From the NCBI GenBank assembly GCA_017464565.1, contig JAFTZH010000054.1:21569-85568 (forward strand): a stretch of 64,000 nucleotides of DNA, read 5' to 3'. Below are positions 45,065 to 53,384 of this stretch, one piece after another. The notes beneath the pieces are model-generated. The model saw only the letters and a program-made list of their open reading frames with translations, was not told the DNA's origin and searched no databases. The first letter of the stretch is position 1. Each line of letters opens with the position of its first letter. Origin of the DNA: Clostridia bacterium (GTDB lineage: Bacteria; Bacillota; Clostridia; Oscillospirales; CAG-272). Position numbers and translations under genes: made by a program.

Positions 45065-45916
45065 TTAATATTCTATTGAATCGCAGAGCGCCGCGCCTAT
45101 AACCGTGGCGTACTGTGAATTTCTCGGAACGATGAATTTTATGTTGAAGCTGTCCTCAAGCTTTCCGAAAACGCGGGTTATCGGCTCGATGGAAGTGAGA
45201 TTTCCCGTCAGAACGACGTTTCGGGTTTTGTAATTTCTCGCCGCGAAAACGCCGAGCATAGCGATAGTTTCGGCAACCATATTGGTTATACCGAGAGCTA
45301 TGTCGTTTTTGTTTGCCATATCGGAGAGCTTGCCGAAGTTTGACGCGGTAAATTCCTCGTTTATCTGAAAGGCGTTGTCCCCCGAAATATCCTTTATGCG
45401 AAGGTCTACGTTGTCAAGGTCGCCCTCCTCGCACAGCTTTTCTATGTGCTCCACGGTATCTACGCCAATCATCTTTTTTGAAAGTCCTAAAAGAGTACCG
45501 CCGCCGACTCCCGTACCTCCTAGATATTCTATCTCGGTCTTCTTATTTCCGCGGTACGCGTGTACGAACGCGGTTCCCGTTCCCATACTTACTACCACCG
45601 CCTCGTCAAGCTCCGAGAGATACAAGCCTCCGAGCGCGACCGAGGTGAACTCGGAGACCTTTTTACAGGGCAGGGAATAAATCGGTTTATCTATAAAGGA
45701 CGCGCCCACTCCCGTCATAAGCACCTGGTCGATATCCGAAAGACCTATTCCGTTTTGCATAGTGAATTTTCCGAACGCGCCGTAAACCGAGGTAACGGCG
45801 TCGGTCGCTCTGACGAATTGAGGCTCTATGAGTGTAAGAGTGCCGTCGCTTCCTTTTCTCATTCCCACTATTTTCGTGGTACTTCCGCCCACGTCTATTC
45901 CTATAACAGTTCTCAT
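45065..45916 (-). CDS. coaW: Type II pantothenate kinase
   Basis: 283 residues. The actin-like ATPase fold has TVIGIDVGGSTTKIVGM at the N-terminus, GTGTAFVHA and LGGTGVGGGTLLGLSK in the middle, and NVVLTGNLTSIEP. This fits PanK-II (CoaW) of Bacillota, catalysing the first step of coenzyme A synthesis. It has its own promoter overlapping that of rqcH. Confidence 0.88.
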   Translation of the reverse strand: MRTVIGIDVGGSTTKIVGMRKGSDGTLTLIEPQFVRATDAVTSVYGAFGKFTMQNGIGLSDIDQVLMTGVGASFIDKPIYSLPCKKVSEFTSVALGGLYLSELDEAVVVSMGTGTAFVHAYRGNKKTEIEYLGGTGVGGGTLLGLSKKMIGVDTVEHIEKLCEEGDLDNVDLRIKDISGDNAFQINEEFTASNFGKLSDMANKNDIALGITNMVAETIAMLGVFAARNYKTRNVVLTGNLTSIEPITRVFGKLEDSFNIKFIVPRNSQYATVIGAALCDSIEY

Positions 45917-45977
45917 ATGACCTTCTCCTTTTGGTTTTATACAGAGAGATTCATCATAAAATATATGAATCGTATTA

Positions 45978-46006
45978 ATTATATCACTCTATTGAAAAAA
46001 AATCAA
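45978..46006 (-). promoter_or_regulatory. Promoter of coaW
   Basis: Minus strand TTGATT (46001-46006), 17 bases, TATAAT (45978-45983) preceded by TGA. Its -35 box lies inside the spacer of the opposite rqcH promoter. Confidence 0.7.
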
Positions 46007-46020
46007 GAATATGTTATAAT
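45992..46020 (+). promoter_or_regulatory. Promoter of rqcH
   Basis: TTGAAA (45992-45997), 17 bases, TATAAT (46015-46020). It overlaps the coaW promoter on the other strand. Confidence 0.78.
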
Positions 46021-46061
46021 TACCGTGTTTGATAATATTTAGGATAAGGAGACCTTCTGTA

Positions 46062-47828
46062 ATGGCTTTTGACGCAGGTATGCTCGCGGCTTCGCTGAGC
46101 GAGATAAAAAGGCTCGCCTTGGGCGCGCGAATAGAAAAGGTATATCAGCCCGAAAAGGACGAGATAATTCTCCAGATGAGAAGTCTTGAGGGTGGAAAGC
46201 GTCTGCTTATAAACGCAGGCTCCAACAATTCGAGAATAGGCTTTACTAATATTCCGAAGGAAAACCCTCAAAATCCGCCTATGTTTTGTATGCTCCTGCG
46301 TAAGCATCTTCAGGGAGCGAAGCTCGTGTCGGTATCTCAAGCCGATTTCGACAGGATAGCCTTTCTTGAGTTTGAAACGCGGGACGAGATGGGCTTTGAG
46401 TGTACAAAATATCTTATAGCCGAGCTTATGGGTAAATACAGCAATCTGATTTTTGCCGACGGCAACAAAAAGATAGTTTCTGCGCTGAAAACGTCGGATT
46501 TTTCTCTTGACTCGGTTCGTCAGCTTATAACGGGAGCGGTGTATTCGCTGCCTTCGCAGAACGGCAAGATAAGTCCGCTGAAGATTGACGAGAGAGAGTT
46601 TGACTCTCTCGCTGACAAGTTTTCATCAGACCTTCCCGCAGATAAATTCATAATGAAAGCCTTTTCGGGAATATCGTCGGCGGTCGCGCGTGAGATAGCT
46701 TTTCGCGCGGCGGGGGCGTCGGATGCTCTTTTAGCCGATTGCCCGCGGGAGATGCTGAAAAAAGAATTTTTTGCGGTTGTCGATATCATAAAGAACGAGG
46801 AATTTTCGCCAACCTTGATATACGACGGAGAAAAGCTAGCGGAATATTCCTTTATTCCTCTTTATCATTATTCCCCTCTCGAAATAAAGAGCTTTGAGAG
46901 CGCGGGCGAGGCTCTCGACCTTTACTTTGACAGCAGAGACCGAGAGATACGCGTAAAACAGCGCGCGTCTGATATACTCCGCCTTCTTAACAACGCCGAG
47001 GCGAGAATATCCAAAAAGCTGTGCTTACAGTCTGCGGAGCTTGCCGAATGTGAAAAGGGAAGCGTTTATAAAAAATACGGCGACCTTATAACCGCAAACA
47101 TATACCGCATATCGAGAGGGGATAAAACCGTTTCACTCGAGGACTATGAGACCGTGAACGAGGACGGAAGCTTCGATGTCGTAAATATAGAGCTTGATAC
47201 TCGTCTATCGCCTGCCGCTAACGCTCAAAGATATTACAAAAAATACAGCAAGAGCAAAACGGCGAGGACGGAGCTTTCAAATCAGATAGAGCTGGGACGT
47301 GCGGAGCTTGATTATATCGGTACTGTATTCGACGCTCTCGGACGCGCCGAAACCCCGACGGACCTTGCCGAGATAAGAGACGAGCTGTACCGCGCGGGAT
47401 ACGCCTCCAGAATGAAGGGATATAACGAAAACGACAAAAAGAACAAGCATCATATATCGTATATGCATTTTGAGACCGACGACGGAATGACCGTTCTCTG
47501 CGGGAAAAACAACGTTCAGAATGATTATCTGACGCATAAGGCGGCGGGAAAGCTTGACTATTGGTTCCACGCGAAGCAAACGGCGGGCTCGCACGTTATT
47601 CTCGTTACCGACGGCAGAGAGCCGACCGACCTTGATTTTACGCAGGCAGCCGAGATAGCCGCGCACTATTCAAAGGCAGAAGGACAGAATATCGCCGTGG
47701 ATTATACTCTTGCCAAAAACGTAAAGAAGCCCGCCGGAGCAAAGCCCGGTTTCGTGATATATCATACCAACTATACGGCGTACGTAACGCCGAACGCAAA
47801 TAAAATATCGGCTTTGAGAAAAAAATAA
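46062..47828 (+). CDS. rqcH: Rqc2/RqcH NFACT family protein
   Basis: About 588 residues. NFACT-N at the start (MAFDAGMLAASLSEIKRLA, QPEKDEIILQMR, PPMFCMLLRKHLQGAKL), a coiled middle, and NFACT-R with DYWFHAKQTAGSHVIL near the C-terminus. RqcH binds stalled 50S-peptidyl-tRNA and adds alanine tails in ribosome quality control; it is often misnamed fibronectin-binding protein. ATG 46062 has AAGGAG upstream; the earlier in-frame ATG overlaps the promoter. It acts in a pathway parallel to the ssrA/smpB pair also present in this window. Confidence 0.93.
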   Translation: MAFDAGMLAASLSEIKRLALGARIEKVYQPEKDEIILQMRSLEGGKRLLINAGSNNSRIGFTNIPKENPQNPPMFCMLLRKHLQGAKLVSVSQADFDRIAFLEFETRDEMGFECTKYLIAELMGKYSNLIFADGNKKIVSALKTSDFSLDSVRQLITGAVYSLPSQNGKISPLKIDEREFDSLADKFSSDLPADKFIMKAFSGISSAVAREIAFRAAGASDALLADCPREMLKKEFFAVVDIIKNEEFSPTLIYDGEKLAEYSFIPLYHYSPLEIKSFESAGEALDLYFDSRDREIRVKQRASDILRLLNNAEARISKKLCLQSAELAECEKGSVYKKYGDLITANIYRISRGDKTVSLEDYETVNEDGSFDVVNIELDTRLSPAANAQRYYKKYSKSKTARTELSNQIELGRAELDYIGTVFDALGRAETPTDLAEIRDELYRAGYASRMKGYNENDKKNKHHISYMHFETDDGMTVLCGKNNVQNDYLTHKAAGKLDYWFHAKQTAGSHVILVTDGREPTDLDFTQAAEIAAHYSKAEGQNIAVDYTLAKNVKKPAGAKPGFVIYHTNYTAYVTPNANKISALRKK

Positions 47829-47854
47829 TAAAGTTAGTTTGTGTAGGGGGTTTT

Positions 47855-48046
47855 TAAGGGGAGAAACTTTTGCAAAAGTTTCTCCCCTTACCCCTCTTCA
47901 AAAACTTTAAACATTGGGTTTGATTTTAGATTTTTACTTTGCTTTTTGTAGAAAGCAAGGCAAAAAACAAAAAATAAACCCAAAATATTTAAGTTTTTTG
48001 CGGAGGGGGTTAGGGGGAGGAGCTTTTTGCAAAAAGCTCCTCCCCC
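47855..48046. repeat. Composite palindrome repeat, copy E
   Basis: Left perfect 36-base palindrome at 47855-47890 (TAAGGGGAGAAACTTTTG and complement). The right one is at 48013-48046 (34 bases, GGGGGAGGAGCTTTTTG and complement), followed by an extra half-arm AAAAGCTCCTCCCCC near 48049-48062. The spacer carries CTTCAAAAACTTTAAACATTGGGT and ATTTAAGTTTTTTGCGGAGG. It starts 27 bases after the rqcH stop. Confidence 0.9.
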
Positions 48047-48143
48047 ATAAAAGCTCCTCCCCCGTAAAATAAACACAAAAAATTCTATCTTCAACTAAAT
48101 AAAACTCCCCCAAAGCTACGCATAATAGAAGCGGGGTGATTAT

Positions 48144-49280
48144 ATGAAAAAAACTGCCGATAAAATTATGATAGCGATTTGTATGATTTTTCTATGCTTT
48201 TTTGGGATATGGATATTCGCCAAACCGCAGTCTGCTTTTTCCGCGGAGGAAAACAGAGTTCTTTCCACGTTTCCGAGGCTCTCGGCGTACGGCGTTGCGA
48301 ACGGAGAATTTTTTGAGGATATAGGAAACTTTTTTTGCGACCAGTTTCCTATGCGAAGCTCCTTTACCGCGATGAAAGCGAAAAGCGAGCTGCTTCTCGG
48401 AAGATATGAAAATAACGGCGTGATTTTCGGAAAAGGAGACTATCTTATGATAAGACCTCGGTATGAAAATCTAAATATTTTTAATTCCAATATCGAATCG
48501 GTAAAGAGCTTTTGTGAGAAATATACCTCGGAGGATACCGAGACAGCGGTTTTTTTTGCTCCGCGCGCGGTTGACGTTCTCGTGAACTATTTACCGAACG
48601 GATATTCTGACACGGGTTCGAACGTGGTTTGGAGCATAGTAAACGAAAAACTTCCGCAGGCGATAAACGCAAACGAAGATATACGCTCTTGCGCGGGTGC
48701 AGGAGAGTACGTTTGGTATAAAACGGACCATCATTGGACCTCTCTCGGAGCGTATGAATGTTATGAAAAGGTAATCTCGTGCTTTGGAGACGTTCCGATA
48801 TCCCGGGAAATCCTGACGAAAGAGCTTGTAAACGATGAGTTTTTCGGTACGGTTGTCTCAAAATCGGGACTTTCGGATGCCGCAGCCGATGAAATATTCT
48901 TACTTCGCTATGATAACGATGAAGAATACGCCGTAGTAAACTACGATACGGGGGAGATAGGAAATCTTTTTTATTTTTTCGAGTATCTTGACGTCAAGGA
49001 TAAATATCGGGTATTTCTCGGAGGAAACTGCGGACGTATGGGAATATACGGAAAAAGCAGCGGGGAAGAACGGGAGACTCTTATGATAATAAAAGACAGT
49101 TTCGCAAATTCCGCCGCTCCCTTCTTTGCTTATAATTACGATATAGAGATGTACGACCTTCGGTACTTCGACGGTCGGATAAGCGAGGAAATATCTAGGA
49201 TACAGCCGGATAAGATACTGATACTGTACGGGATAGATACGGCGGCGAGCGACGCGTCTCTCGGACTTCTCGGAAGGTAA
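48144..49280 (+). CDS. DHHW family (AlgX/SGNH-related) exported protein
   Basis: 378 residues. One N-terminal membrane/signal segment (about 8-26) followed by ENRVLSTFPRL and FCDQFPMRS, typical of the DHHW family. YKTDHHWTSLGA is the DHHW motif, and LMIIKDSFANSAAPFF carries the candidate nucleophile serine. The family is related to AlgX/AlgJ acyltransferases that acetylate exported polysaccharides. ATG has a GGGGTG site. No acyl-donor membrane acyltransferase (MBOAT) is next to it here. Confidence 0.82.
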   Translation: MKKTADKIMIAICMIFLCFFGIWIFAKPQSAFSAEENRVLSTFPRLSAYGVANGEFFEDIGNFFCDQFPMRSSFTAMKAKSELLLGRYENNGVIFGKGDYLMIRPRYENLNIFNSNIESVKSFCEKYTSEDTETAVFFAPRAVDVLVNYLPNGYSDTGSNVVWSIVNEKLPQAINANEDIRSCAGAGEYVWYKTDHHWTSLGAYECYEKVISCFGDVPISREILTKELVNDEFFGTVVSKSGLSDAAADEIFLLRYDNDEEYAVVNYDTGEIGNLFYFFEYLDVKDKYRVFLGGNCGRMGIYGKSSGEERETLMIIKDSFANSAAPFFAYNYDIEMYDLRYFDGRISEEISRIQPDKILILYGIDTAASDASLGLLGR

Positions 49281-49285
49281 AACGT

Positions 49286-49666
49286 CTATTTGATTTCTTC
49301 GGGGCTTTTGCTTTGCGTAAAGCTTTGCTTGAGTGAGAGAATGCCCGAAATTACGAGCATCACACCGAATATCTTTCGCAGAAGAGTCTGTTTTATAATT
49401 GATGAAAGAGCCGTTCCCGCAAGCGCGCCGATAATACCGAAGGACGCCATTATAAGAACCGCCGTTCCGAATATCTTCCTTTTTGATAGGTGAACGCATA
49501 CCGCGCTTCCGGAGGAAAAAAGGAAGAACAGAAGATTTATACCTTGGGCGGCAAGCTGCGGGGTCTCGGTAAACATAGCTAAAAAGACCACGAACAGTCC
49601 TCCGCCGCCTACTCCCATACCCGAAAGCACGGCTATAACGAACGAAGCGATGACGGTAAAAATCAT
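49286..49666 (-). CDS. TSUP (TauE/SafE) half-size permease, second half
   Basis: 126 residues with about four membrane helices. IAVLSGMGVGGGGLFVVFLAMF is the conserved glycine-rich first helix of the TSUP repeat. It is only half the usual 250 residues. A second half-size gene lies 7 bases upstream on the same strand. Together they could form one transporter for sulfite, sulfonates or other anions. Confidence 0.8.
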   Translation of the reverse strand: MIFTVIASFVIAVLSGMGVGGGGLFVVFLAMFTETPQLAAQGINLLFFLFSSGSAVCVHLSKRKIFGTAVLIMASFGIIGALAGTALSSIIKQTLLRKIFGVMLVISGILSLKQSFTQSKSPEEIK

Positions 49667-49673
49667 AAACTAC

Positions 49674-50051
49674 CTACCTTATTATAAGAATTATTCCCGA
49701 ATATATAACGAGCGCCGCGAAAATGCGCTTGAGCGCTTTAGGCTTTATTCTCGCGAGAAGTATTCCGCCGACTATTCCGCCGAGTATCGCGGGAATTGCG
49801 TAAAGTCCGATACCCGATACGACGAGATTGCCTTTTATAGCATACAAAATGCAGGAGACTGCCGATACGGGAAGCATTACGCAAAGCGCGTTCGCAAATA
49901 CGTCGCGCTTGTCCTCAAGCTCTTCGCCGAGGGCGTGATTTAAACCGTAAACTATTATGATACCTCCTCCCGCTCCGAGCAGTCCGTTGGCTATTCCCGA
50001 GAGAAATCCGACTATGGGAAGGAAAAATTTGTTATTTGCGCGTTTGTTCAT
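49674..50051 (-). CDS. TSUP (TauE/SafE) half-size permease, first half
   Basis: 125 residues, about four helices. GFLSGIANGLLGAGGGIIIVYGLNHALG is the family motif. Separate half genes are known in Clostridia and the two reading frames are each complete with their own start. The gap is 7 bases, so a heterodimer is likely. Unlike a single frameshifted gene, both halves begin with the repeat motif. Confidence 0.8.
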   Translation of the reverse strand: MNKRANNKFFLPIVGFLSGIANGLLGAGGGIIIVYGLNHALGEELEDKRDVFANALCVMLPVSAVSCILYAIKGNLVVSGIGLYAIPAILGGIVGGILLARIKPKALKRIFAALVIYSGIILIIR

Positions 50052-50080
50052 TTTTTCTCCTAAAATATTTAAAGTATTTC

Positions 50081-50109
50081 TTGCAAGAGCGCGTTTGATG
50101 TGATATAAT
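50081..50109 (+). promoter_or_regulatory. Promoter of ftsK
   Basis: TTGCAA (50081-50086), 17 bases ending TGA, TATAAT (50104-50109). The leader is about 100 bases. Confidence 0.75.
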
Positions 50110-50217
50110 TTAATATGTATAGCTTTTTCGAAAAGCTTTTGGATATATTTTTATTTTAACCTGATAGCAGAGAAATAAACAAAGGATAGATAAAACTGTA
50201 AGGAGACAGTCTTTAAA

Positions 50218-52953
50218 ATGGCAAGTAAAAACGTAAAGAAAACGCAAAACAAGGCGCGCTCGGGCGGTTCGTCGAAGTCGAAGGGAAGCACGAGTGCCAA
50301 ATCGCGTAAGCCCGCAAACGTAAAATCAGACTATGAGAGCGTCAAGCCCAAAAAGGAACACAAGGCTCTGAAAGCGGCGGTGCCGTATATTCTTATGCTT
50401 TTGGGAGTCGTTCTCGCAATATGCTTTTTCACCGTTCACATTCTGCAAAGCGACGACGGCGCGGGTGTGGTCGGATACTATATACAGTGGTTCTGGTGCG
50501 GACTGTTCGGAATATCGTCCTTCCTTATTCCGTTCGTTCTCATATACATAGGCGTTAAGTGGTGCTTATATAATATCAAGCTGAAGGACGCTTCGGCTGA
50601 AAACAGGGAAGAGCTTGAGAACTGCCGTAAGAGAAATATTCTTCAGACCGTTATGGCGGCGCTTCTTATTCTGTTTTTGGCAACGCTTATCGGTATATTC
50701 GCTGACTCGTTTGACGACTTTGATTTCGCGGGAATGTGGGACGAGGCGGCAGACGACCTTACGGGCGGCGGAGTTATAGGCGGAACGCTCGCGGTGCTTA
50801 TGGTTATGGCGTTTGAGTCGGTTATTTCCTCTATAATAGTTATTTTTATTATAATATTTATAGTTATCTTTATGCTCGGACTTACTCCCGACAGAATAAT
50901 AATCTATATCAGGGACCAAAGCAAGCTCCGCAAGGAAGCGAGACTTGCCGAGGCTGACGATGAGGAAGATGAAGAAGAATATATCGAGGAGGACGATGAC
51001 GAAAAAGAGAAAGAAGCCCGAAAGCACAGAAACAGAATGATGGCTGTCAGAACCGAGGAAAGAGCCGAGAAGAAGGCTGACAAGGGAATGACGGTTGACG
51101 AGATAATGGACGACGGTGAGAAGAAAACCGAAAACGACGTATATATAGGTCCGTCGGAGGATGCTTCTTTGGAAAAGACCGCCGAGAAGGTATCGGGCAA
51201 GGATAAAAACGAGGTTGACGATATGCTCGGAGACGATTTCGGGGGAGATCCCGTTTTCGATGATTCGGAATTTACCGAAATATCCGACGTTATAGGAAAC
51301 CTCAAGGCTGAAAATACCGTAAACGTTGAAGCTGAAGCGTCGGATACTCCTGACATAGATATGGGGCTTATAGTCAACGAGGAGCTTCTTTCGGATATTG
51401 CCGCGGTCGCTCCTAACGACGAGCTTGACGAGGAACCCGTTGAGATAGAAACCCCTTACGTTTTCCCGCCGTTTGATATGCTGGAGAAAAACAAGAATAC
51501 TCAAAAGGCAGACTTTACGCAGGAGCTTCAGGAAAACGCGAAGATACTTATGGAGACCCTAAAGAGCTTTAAGGTCAGCGTTCGTGAGATAACCTACTCA
51601 AGAGGTCCTACGATAACGAGATACGAGCTTAAGCCCGAGGCGGGAACGAGAGTGCGCGCGATAGCAAATCTCGTTGACGATATCGCGCTTAATCTGGCGA
51701 CGTCGGGCGTTCGTATTGAAGCTCCGATACCCAATAAGCCCGCGGTCGGTATAGAGGTTCCTAACAGGGAGAGAGCCACGGTCTATCTGCGAGATCTTAT
51801 AGAGTCTCCAAAATTTTCCGACGCGAAGAGCAAGCTTACGTCAAGTCTCGGTATGGACGTCGGAGGAAACCCGATATACTTTGATATCGCCAAAATGCCT
51901 CACCTGCTTATAGCGGGAGCTACGGGTATGGGTAAATCGGTATGTATCAACAGTATCATAGTAAGTATTCTTTACAAGGCAAAGCCCGATGAGGTAAAGC
52001 TTATTCTGGTAGACCCGAAGAAGGTAGAGTTCAACATATACAAGGATATTCCTCATCTTTACGCTCCGATAGTGAGCGATCCGAAGAAGGCGGCGGGAGC
52101 TCTTGCGTCTGCCGTTGCCGAAATGGAGCGCAGATTTGAGCTTATCGAGGAGGTAGGCGTTCGTGATATTGCTACGTATAACGCGGTAACCGAAAACGAT
52201 CCCGACAAGGAATTTATGCCGCAGATGGTAATTATCATAGACGAGCTTGCCGACCTTATGATGACGGCGCCCGACGAGGTAGAGGCTTCCATATGCCGTC
52301 TCGCGCAGAAGGCGAGAGCAGCGGGAATACACATTATAATCGGTACGCAGAGACCGTCGGTTGACGTTATTACGGGACTTATCAAGGCTAATATACCGTC
52401 GAGAATAGCTTGTACGGTGGCGTCTCAGATAGACTCGAGAACGATACTCGATATGGCGGGAGCCGAGAAGCTGATAGGACGCGGAGATATGCTGTTCGCG
52501 CCTGTCGGAGCTTCAAAGCCGATGAGAGTTCAGGGTGCGTTCGTAAGCGAGGCTGAGGTTGAGAAGATAGTTACCTTCATAAAGAGCAACAACAAGAAGG
52601 CTAAATACAACAGCGATTTTGTCAGCCGTATCGAAGAAGAAGCTGCGAAGTGCGGTATGAAGAAGGGCGCCGCAGGCGCGGGCGGATTTGAGAGCGACGG
52701 TGCGTCTGACTCGGAGGGAGGAGACTCCAAGTTCCAAGATGCGGTCAAGCTCGCTATTGAGGAAGGCAAGATATCCACCTCGCTTATGCAGAGGCGTCTC
52801 GGCGTAGGTTACGGCAGAGCCGCGAAGATAATAGATACTATGGAACAGATGGGATACGTCAGCAAGCCTGACGGTAACAAGCCTCGCCGCGTGCTTATCA
52901 CGATGGATGAATATATGCGTCGTATGGTTGACGGTGAAATAGGCGAAGAGTGA
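50218..52953 (+). CDS. ftsK: DNA translocase FtsK/SpoIIIE
   Basis: 911 residues. A basic Lys/Ser-rich start, four membrane helices (about 58-225), then a long acidic linker (EADDEEDEEEYIEEDDDEKE and on, to about 410). The motor has Walker A GATGMGKS near 570 and Walker B MVIIIDELADL. The C-terminal winged-helix gamma domain (SLMQRRLGVGYGRAAKIIDTME) reads KOPS-type sequences. It pumps chromosomes at the septum or forespore. Whether it is FtsK or SpoIIIE cannot be told from sequence alone. Confidence 0.95.
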   Translation: MASKNVKKTQNKARSGGSSKSKGSTSAKSRKPANVKSDYESVKPKKEHKALKAAVPYILMLLGVVLAICFFTVHILQSDDGAGVVGYYIQWFWCGLFGISSFLIPFVLIYIGVKWCLYNIKLKDASAENREELENCRKRNILQTVMAALLILFLATLIGIFADSFDDFDFAGMWDEAADDLTGGGVIGGTLAVLMVMAFESVISSIIVIFIIIFIVIFMLGLTPDRIIIYIRDQSKLRKEARLAEADDEEDEEEYIEEDDDEKEKEARKHRNRMMAVRTEERAEKKADKGMTVDEIMDDGEKKTENDVYIGPSEDASLEKTAEKVSGKDKNEVDDMLGDDFGGDPVFDDSEFTEISDVIGNLKAENTVNVEAEASDTPDIDMGLIVNEELLSDIAAVAPNDELDEEPVEIETPYVFPPFDMLEKNKNTQKADFTQELQENAKILMETLKSFKVSVREITYSRGPTITRYELKPEAGTRVRAIANLVDDIALNLATSGVRIEAPIPNKPAVGIEVPNRERATVYLRDLIESPKFSDAKSKLTSSLGMDVGGNPIYFDIAKMPHLLIAGATGMGKSVCINSIIVSILYKAKPDEVKLILVDPKKVEFNIYKDIPHLYAPIVSDPKKAAGALASAVAEMERRFELIEEVGVRDIATYNAVTENDPDKEFMPQMVIIIDELADLMMTAPDEVEASICRLAQKARAAGIHIIIGTQRPSVDVITGLIKANIPSRIACTVASQIDSRTILDMAGAEKLIGRGDMLFAPVGASKPMRVQGAFVSEAEVEKIVTFIKSNNKKAKYNSDFVSRIEEEAAKCGMKKGAAGAGGFESDGASDSEGGDSKFQDAVKLAIEEGKISTSLMQRRLGVGYGRAAKIIDTMEQMGYVSKPDGNKPRRVLITMDEYMRRMVDGEIGEE

Positions 52954-52977
52954 GGTTGTATTTGTTTTGTATTTTAT

Positions 52978-53360
52978 GGGGGGAGGAGCTTTTTGCAAAA
53001 AAGCTCCTCCCCCCAAGCCCCCCTCTTCAAAAAACTTTAAACGTTAGGTATGGTTGGGGGGTATCTTGCTTCCTACAGAGAGCTTAAATTAAGTTTTCAT
53101 CATACTCGGTAGGGGCTTGTCTCACTTGTGTAAGATGAAGAACACGAATGGTCTTTATCTCCCGCAAACAAGCTCTTCCCCTACCGAATATAGTGGAATC
53201 CGAAATAAGCTCTCCGTAGGAAGCAAAGCGAAAAATTAAACTAAAACCCAACGTTTAAAAGTTTTTGGGGTGGGGGTCTGGGGGAGGGACTTTTTTAAAA
53301 AGACCCTCCCCCAGAAAAACAAGGGTAAGGGGAGAAACTTTTGCAAAAGTTTCTCCCCTT
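52978..53360. repeat. Composite palindrome repeat, copy F (longest)
   Basis: Three hairpins: 52978-53014 (GGGGGGAGGAGCTTTTTG arm), 53277-53315 (12-bp stem TCTGGGGGAGGG) and 53327-53360 (34-base perfect palindrome AAGGGGAGAAACTTTTG). The 262-base spacer is itself an inverted repeat: TTGCTTCCTACAGAGAGCTT at 53073-53092 pairs with its near-complement ending at about 53230, and nested CGGTAGGGG/CCCCTACCG arms lie inside. It starts 25 bases after the ftsK stop and ends 24 bases before the next stop. It accounts for the whole 52954-53384 gap. Confidence 0.9.
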
Positions 53361-53384
53361 TATATCGGTTATTAAACTAATATT

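Noticed and set aside
46029..47828. Fibronectin-binding adhesin
   Set aside because: The protein has NFACT-N and NFACT-R domains and no signal peptide; it is RqcH, a ribosome quality control factor.
49286..50051. One frameshifted TSUP gene
   Set aside because: Each half has its own start, stop and glycine-rich repeat motif, so two genuine half-size genes are more likely.
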